Below, piece by piece: positions 57,540 through 64,000 of a stretch of 64,000 nt of DNA. Numbering within the stretch: the first letter of the stretch is position 1; each line of letters opens with the position of its first letter. This stretch comes from Areca catechu. Its lineage: Eukaryota > Streptophyta > Magnoliopsida > Arecales > Arecaceae. The notes under the pieces are model-generated. The model ran no database searches, was not told the origin of the DNA, and saw nothing but the letters and a program-made list of their open reading frames with translations. The position numbers and the translations under genes were made by a program. Where the stretch lies: NCBI GenBank assembly GCA_021397845.1, contig CM038046.1, positions 3,329,001 through 3,393,000 of the forward strand, given 5' to 3'.

Positions 57540-58960
57540 GTTTGATTACAAGAGATCTAGCTGCCTAAATGGAAAAAAGAAAAATGTTACATCATTTCAT
57601 TTTGGAAGGTTCAGCATCATCTACCTCGGTTGTTTTCAAAAAGAGATTGGCACTAGGTGGGCCTCCAGCGACATGCCTGACGAACCAGAAACAATCTTCA
57701 TCAATTTCTCCTGCTTCAATTATGGTAGCCTAGTTGGTCAAGCTGTCATCTCTAACACAGACAAATTTCAGACAACTGACATGATGATTTCAGTGCCTTT
57801 GATCATGGTGTTGGTTAGGCTTTCGTCAAAAGAATCGACATGCAAAGACTCCACATTGGTGATGGGAGCTTGAGCCTTTGCACCTATTGAAGTCTATAGT
57901 AAAGGCTGCCTTACCCATCCTCTCCGCAACTTCAACACCCCTTTTTTCCAAGCTAGGCGCCTTGGTAGTCGTGGTGCGGGTGAAGACATTTCCATCCTTA
58001 AGTCTTTGCTGAAGGTATTTTGTCTGGGACTCCTTTAACCATTCTTCCAGAAACTCCACTCTTGATATAGCCAACGAAGTTTTGTCTGCAACTTGGATGG
58101 CTCTTCAAGGGCCCACGTTTATATTTCGGCCACTTGATCTTTTTGTATGGCCAGTTGCCTCTTATCACTACAAAGTAATTCCCTTAAATAGCTAACTTCA
58201 TCAGGGATCCCAATGGCCTTAGCCTAAGTGCTTGACCTTCCGATAGCTGGATTTATTAATGGGCAAGCCTAAGTAGAAGCTCTAGCCCAATTGTTTATCC
58301 TCCTCTCTTCATCCAAGGCTCTCCTCAAACTTCATACCTCATCTTGAGCTTGTGAGCAGTCCTTTTCTGCCTGGACTGCCCATCGCTCAAGGGCCTTGAT
58401 CTTGTTCTCTATTTTTTTCTACCTCACCATCCTGGCGGTTGATTTTTTTCTTGGACTTTCTGAAGAGCCCTTTCAAGGAAATTGGTCTCCCTAACTAATT
58501 CAGTGTTGATAGATTTCTCTTGCTTTAGGGTGTATTCTAGTCAATTCGCTCTTTCCCTTGCTGTAGCCAACTCTTGTGCAATGGCATTGTAAAATTGGCA
58601 AAACAGGCCAAATAGTATCCAAGCTTCATGGATTTCAAACAAGATTATGGTTGATAGATTACAGTAAATGGGAAAAGAAAAATATGAAAGTTCTTATCCA
58701 AATAAATAATTCTAAGGCATTGGTCATTTACCTCTTAATACTCTACCCCACCAATAGTTGCCTATTAGTCAATGGATGAAAACCTTTGAGCAACCTAATA
58801 GCAACATGAAGGCTCTCTAGTGCATGGTTAGTAAAAAGTATGGACTGTGGAGCATTAGTGGAGGGGATCATTGGTGGAAAATCTCCTGCAAACTCTACTA
58901 TTTCTATAGGTTCTTGCACCTGTGGACTTTTTGATGGAATTATGGTAGCAAGCTTACAAA
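57540..58960 (-). pseudogene. Second coiled-coil ORF fragment on the minus strand in element B
   Basis: Minus-strand frames carry PPMIPSTNAPQSILFTNHALESL, INTELVRETNFLERALQKVQEK (heptad-like) and MAISRVEFLEEWLKESQTKYLQQR. These look like the middle and C-terminal half of another opposite-polarity ORF, with no N-terminal domain in front. It may be a second copy or a piece brought by another insertion. Heavily broken. Confidence 0.4.
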
Positions 58961-58979
58961 AAACATGATTTCTAAAATC

Positions 58980-61700
58980 CTGGTGAAAACAACTTTCAAA
59001 ACTTTTTCAAAAATACATGAAAGATTATTTTAAAATAATTCTAAAGATCTATCTAACATGCTGATTAACATTTCATCTCATGAAAATAGATCTAAAAATA
59101 AAATAAAATAATGAAGGTTTGATCAACTTATCTTGATCGCTATCCTCCTTCAACCTTGATCAGATCAATCAATCGTCGGGGTTGCTGTCAGAACCATGCA
59201 AGTGCCCAACCTCTATTAGTATCCACACGGGGATAACACTGATTGACTCTTTGAGGCCCCCAAAGTGCTAGCTCCTTGCAGGCCTCTTCTCTGGCTTGAA
59301 TCTAGAATCCTTCTAAGATAATCTCGAAGGAACAAGGCTACAGCCTTTGCACAAACTTTTCATGTACTTGATTAGAACTTTTTTATAGATACCAGGGAGG
59401 AGAAGACACTTTCTTCTCCCCTTATACTCTCTGATCTCTCTTCTTTAAGAAGGATTTGGGGTGTGAAATTAATCGGAAGAAGCAAGAAGGGGGTGATAGA
59501 AAACCTAGTGTGCGGCATGAAGGATTTCTCACAAAAACTTATGCAAGGTTCCTTTTCCCTTTTCTTTTAAGATTGTCGCACAACACTCAACACTCTCCAT
59601 ACTTATACTGATTAGATGAGGCTTGATTTAATTGGGTTCTAATCCTAATTAGAATTAAATTCAAATAAAAGGAGGCCGCCCATTAGAAGGAGTCAAGATG
59701 GAAAGGACTTGTGGTGGGAAGAAATCATATGCCATGCACAGTTTAAATAACTACCATTATTTTTGTCACACAAAATATGAGAACACCCCTTCTACTTCAT
59801 GCCTTATCAAATAAGGCTTCTCAACATTTGAATTCTATTAAAAAATTATAAGATATGGCGACAAAAAGGAAGAAAAAAATTGCATTGAAAAATCCATGCG
59901 ATGGAAAGAGATATATGCGCACCGGCATTCTTAATTTTCAATTGCACAAAATAGCTCATAAGACTCCTTCCAATTTAAACCTCTATCAGATAAGAACTTA
60001 TATGAATGGAAAAGAGTTCAAATTAAGACAAAGTAGGTAACAAAAAGGAGTCTTGGTGATGAGAAATAAGAAGTGAACGATAAGAAGAAATTGCGCATGC
60101 TAAAAAAATATATCACAAAACATCATATGAAAATATTATCCACTAGATAAAAGAGATTTTTAAGCCTAATCCCATTAGGTTAAGTGTCCTAGTTTATTTA
60201 GATGTAATCCAGTTCAAATTGAATCTAATTCGAAAAGGATGTTAACCCTATTCACAATAGAAATGAAATTCAAGTCCAACTTAGATTCTAAATCCAATTG
60301 AGTCAAGAACAATTAAATTAGGCTTAGGTGTTCCATTTAATTGGATTTAATTTAGATTCAAATTGAATTGAATTTGAGTCCACTTCGAATTGAATTCAGA
60401 AAGGTTGTCAATCCTAGCCTAACTAGGATTCTTAAATCCTAGTCCAACTAGGATCTTAAATCCAATTAGATCAAACTTAATTAAATCAAATTAAAAATTT
60501 TACAGTTAAGTCCCTAATGCCAAAATTAGTAGGTGCCAAAATTGATAGGTATTAAAATTAGCATGTACCAAAAATAACATATATCAAAAATAGTAGCTAC
60601 TAAATTTGTAATATTTATAAAATTAGTAATTATTAAATTCAATCTAAGCCTTGATCAAGTCAATCCCTTTTGTGTGTGACCCCTCATGTTCCGTTCTATC
60701 TTATAGTGAGATATACTATGATCTCTATCATAGTATCTTGAAACCCCTTTCAACCGATCGAAACTTTTACAGCTCATTCTTAAAATAAACCGTTGATCCG
60801 AAGACGATCCAAGTGAGTTTCCATAATCTATCAATGATACCTAGCAGTATATAGTAGCAACCCATTAGAATAGAAGAATGAACCCCTGGATATAGTTTCC
60901 ATGTGATTAAGTTTCTTTATCAAAAATCTCGACAAGATAAAGATCATGGATTCTCATCAAACCCTAGCATCCTCATATACATAACTTAATCAACTCGAGC
61001 CCAATTGTGATTCCCATGAAAATTCCTTTCCATTACATACTGTTATAGTCATAGACTTAATAACACAGTCTCTTAGATTGCATAGGACTATTCTCTATTG
61101 TCAAGGTCGATAGATCATCTATAGATACACTCCTAACTCCTACAGTGAATCTATTATAGCCACCATAAACTATAAGGCTCCATATAGCTAGGGATCATAT
61201 TTATGTTCTTATCAAATTATGGTAACCCTATTGTGAGTAACTGAGACATTACAGGTCAAAGAACTGCTCACACAATTACAGTATCGAGAAGTCATTGATG
61301 GGTGAGTAGACATCCATGTGACTTCTCGTTCTTGGTCATGCTCAGTACCGTTGTTCTCTAATAACTACTTGCACTCTTGCTCCAATATCCCCACACTGTA
61401 AACTTGAGACTCATCTGTTTAAAGGGAAAACAGTATGTGCACCAGTCTTGATAGATCGATCACCATTCCTATGATGATCCAATGAACGGGAGCATTAGAA
61501 GTTAACCTATAATGACACATGTCTCAGATTCTCAAATCTTGAGAATATATGTTATTATCCATTAACTCCTTGGACGATGTATAAATATAACATGTATGGT
61601 TAAAAATAGTCCAATTTAAATTATTGAATACAAAATTATATTCTAAATTGAAAATTTGTATCAGTTAGATTGGCTTCTAGGACACGCATCTAATACCTTC
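58980..61700 (-). mobile_element. LTR-like block, possible solo LTR (borders uncertain)
   Basis: On the minus strand it begins near 61700 with TATTAGATGCGTGTCCTAGA, similar in layout to TGTTGGGAGATGTGTCCCAA of the solo LTR at 2601, and runs without coding domains. AT-rich, with many short repeats of TTAAATCCAATTAGA-type sequence at 60190-60490. It separates two pieces of a coiled-coil frame (58960 and 61710). I found no convincing target duplication, so the borders are approximate. Confidence 0.5.
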
Positions 61701-61709
61701 AACCTCTGC

Positions 61710-62010
61710 CATCCTGGTCAGAATCTCCTCTAGTTGTGTACTCTCTATCCAAGGCAACTCTGGTAGCATGACGACATCTGTTTCATCTACCAAGATATCC
61801 TTCGGTGGGTCGGTGTCACCCATGGCCTCCATCGGAACCCTTTTTGATGGATTGGCATCACCCCCCCCATGGAGCTGAGGCTTGGATGGTCTATGAAGCC
61901 AAGGCCAGAATTGGTAGGGGGGGCAACTAGATAGTTAGTGTTGCCACTCGCCAAAGTGGAAAGATCAATCATCGATGTTGTGACCTGGCTCATTTCTTTC
62001 AAGAGATCCT
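61710..62010 (-). pseudogene. Fragment of minus-strand ORF upstream of the LTR-like block
   Basis: A 71-residue minus-strand frame (MKEMSQVTTSMIDLSTLASG...) rich in Ser/Pro/Gly resembles the low-complexity linker of the opposite-polarity ORFs. No domain is recognised and the assignment is weak. Confidence 0.3.
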
Positions 62011-62335
62011 CACAAGAGCTTGAAGATCTTCCAACTTCATCTTGTTTTAGGGAAAAGAGACTTAAAAAGGAGGATGAAGTGAGAGAAGATAAAAGAGCAC
62101 CTTCATTAGCTCAAATCTTAAAGGACCATGTAGTACCAAGTTGGCTACCTGGTCATATCAATCTTCTCAACAGCAAATTATTGGTATCATCTAAACGCCG
62201 CTTGGATTAAATGCTGCAATGCAATGATATTGTACAGGGAGACATGAGCAAATATTTCAAGATCCAAAATATGATGTCAACATTACTCCCTTCATTCGAC
62301 CTCCTTGTAGCTTGGAGTATGGACTAGGAGGCAAG

Positions 62336-62865
62336 TGTTACGAGAATAATTATGATGCCTCAGATCCATCATCAAAATGCAGCCTTTGGATAGACCAAAC
62401 CATATACCGACTCATAGGCCATGCTGAAGCATTTATACACTTAATTGCTATGAACCTCTTCTCCTCGACATGGGACTCCATGTCATGTAGCCAATCTTTG
62501 CAATTTCAAATGACCAGTCGTGCACAAATGGCCATTCCAGTGGATAAACTCGATGGCAATGATCTCCCACCTATGCAAGAGCTAATAAGGGCTAGAATTT
62601 TATTCCCATAACTGCATGGTTAATAGCTCGATATTCTAGCAATCATATGGTTCCTCAACCATCTTTTATAAATAGCTAGAACTTCAAGGATCCAAATCAT
62701 TTTTTTCCTAGTTTAGTACTTCCATTCTATTTTAGAGCTCTGATTTGAGTATTAGAGGGTTCTTATTGAAGCCAACTTTGGCCAGGAACTTTTTTGCAGG
62801 TCTCTCTAACAACAACTCAGACCAGTCCAACTTCTTCTCCGACCTCGAGCTAGAATATGCAATAA
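62336..62865 (+). repeat. 3' LTR of element B
   Basis: From TGTTACGAGAATAATTATG to about CAATAATATA. It matches 41250-41740 with many substitutions. The purine-rich GGACTAGGAGGCAAG just upstream serves as the polypurine tract. Confidence 0.75.
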
Positions 62866-64000
62866 TATATGAATAGAAGATTATAAAAAAATTCGATCAA
62901 TCTTTATATATGCCAAAGTTTTTTTTGAATAAATCCTACTTAAAAAACATAGAAGGTTAAGAAGCTCTATGTACCTTAATTTATCATAATATAATCTAAT
63001 TAATCAATTAAAAAATTAATTTTTCCTTTCTTCTTAGCGCAAAAAATTAATTTTTTTAATAAATAGCCCAAAAATGCACCAACTAACAAATGAGATAACG
63101 ATAGACTAGATTATTATCATGTTTGTTTGAAAAAAATAGTTCTTACAGTGCTTAACAAATGCGTTTGTTTGAAAAAAAATAGTTCTTACGGTGCTTAACA
63201 AATGCTCGGACAATACAAATATGCTGACCAATCAACATGGTGGTTCAAAAAAAAATTTATTGAAGTCGACTTGAATTCAAAATAACAAGATTCGAAACTC
63301 TTCACTAGATTCATATATCAAGTAGAATGAGATTAATAAAGAAAAAAAAATAACAAAATGGAATAACATTATTTAATCAGCCTGAATTTGATCAATATAA
63401 TTTAATCAAATTATAATTAAACTAGTATACAAATGATTTAATAGAAATCATAAATGATCAAAATAAATGATGCTTAATCTAAAATAAATGATACTTAATC
63501 TAGTCAAAATGTATATCGCTATGCTACCTGACAATCAAGGATCAAGACCCTTTTACCAGGGTCGATCAAATTTATTGAAATTTTTTTCAAAGATTCAGAA
63601 AACTTTTGGAAAAAAAATAATCTAGAGAGAAAAATTGTGAAAGAAAAAAATTAGAAAAAAAATAAAAATTTCTAGAGAAAACAAGAAAAGCAAGTGACGG
63701 GATTTTTCTTTCTTCTTTTGTTGACAAAATAGGGGATCAACTAGCCCTCTCATTTCCCGAAAAAGAAGAGATTCACCAACCAGCGGCGCCCATGGCTGAA
63801 AGAGCAGACCACAATGGCGCAGCCGATGAGATGGTGATAAATGGCATTAGAAAATTTCCAAAATAATCATGAAAAAACAAAAAGGAAAAAAAAATTCTGA
63901 GGCTCAATTTTTTTCCAGAAAATCCAACGATGGCGAACCAGAATTAAAGATCTAAAGGCTCAAAAAGAGAGGAAGAAATATTAGGTAGAGATTTACGAGA
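62866..64000. other. AT-rich spacer
   Basis: No gene is visible. A 42-bp unit (GTTTGTTTGAAAAAAATAGT ... CTTAACAAATGC) is duplicated in tandem at 63121 and 63163. The rest is A/T-rich with poly-A stretches. Confidence 0.6.

Larger units (their letters stand above)
41250..62865 (+). mobile_element. Tat-like Ty3/gypsy retrotransposon B, old, with nested insertions
   Basis: Diverged direct repeats at 41250-41740 and 62336-62865 are its LTRs (shared GCAGCCTTTGGATAG and GAGTATT(G/A)GAGGGTTCTT). Plus-strand order is gag, protease, RT, RNase H, integrase. The integrase is followed by a minus-strand ORF of the same family as in element A, so the two elements share their architecture. A degenerate primer-binding-like TTGGTATTAAAGG follows the left LTR, and a purine stretch (GGACTAGGAGGCAAG) precedes the right LTR. 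It has been hit by a chromodomain-type element (50354-56531), a short LINE-like insert (44838-45006) and an LTR-like block (about 58980-61700). I see no clear target duplication. Confidence 0.8.

Overview
The window is plant nuclear DNA. It holds two spliced genes with GT-AG introns, surrounded by nested LTR retrotransposons of plant Ty1/copia and Ty3/gypsy lineages. A monocot such as a palm would fit the element types and the intron-rich gene structure, but that is inference and the species is not fixed by anything I can see. I found no tRNA, rRNA, CRISPR array or organelle insertion.

Layout. (1) 1-8348: a decayed Ty1/copia element on the minus strand, with its 3' LTR cut by the window edge. 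Its polyprotein is split at the IN/RT junction by a 2.07 kb solo LTR (2601-4669) with a perfect 5-bp target duplication. (2) 8349-9996: an old LTR remnant and the upstream region of gene 1. (3) 9997-16488, plus strand: a six-exon gene for Elongator complex subunit 1 (ELP1/IKAP), 1345 residues by my splicing. (4) 16489-18484: spacer with a tandem duplication carrying two poly-C tracts. (5) 18485-32525: a 14 kb Tat-like Ty3/gypsy element on the minus strand, with both LTRs and a possible ATATA target duplication. It carries an extra ORF of opposite polarity between pol and the 3' LTR, several tandem arrays, and two nested solo LTRs (22372-23581 and 28057-29529). (6) 33615-39988, plus strand: an eight-exon short-chain dehydrogenase gene of the TIC32/retinol-dehydrogenase-like type, with an odd frame problem at exon 7/8. 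(7) About 41250-62865: a second, older Tat-like element on the plus strand, also with an opposite-polarity ORF. That ORF is interrupted by a 6.2 kb non-autonomous chromodomain-type Ty3/gypsy element (50354-56531, target duplication GGGAG). The same host element also contains a short LINE-like insertion (16-bp target duplication) and a large LTR-like block near 59-61.7 kb. (8) 62866-64000: AT-rich sequence without a gene.

The two cellular genes are independent and share no pathway that I can see. ELP1 acts in tRNA wobble-uridine modification. The dehydrogenase is a NAD(P)-dependent oxidoreductase. Every transposon reading frame has stops or frameshifts, so none of the elements looks autonomous today. 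I did not find a convincing new biological system. The strongest unusual signals are the opposite-polarity ORFs of the two Tat-like elements, a tandem array of C(TTCG)G hairpins, GTGTCGACAC palindrome clusters in two unrelated solo LTRs, and the dehydrogenase frameshift that an upstream splice acceptor could rescue.
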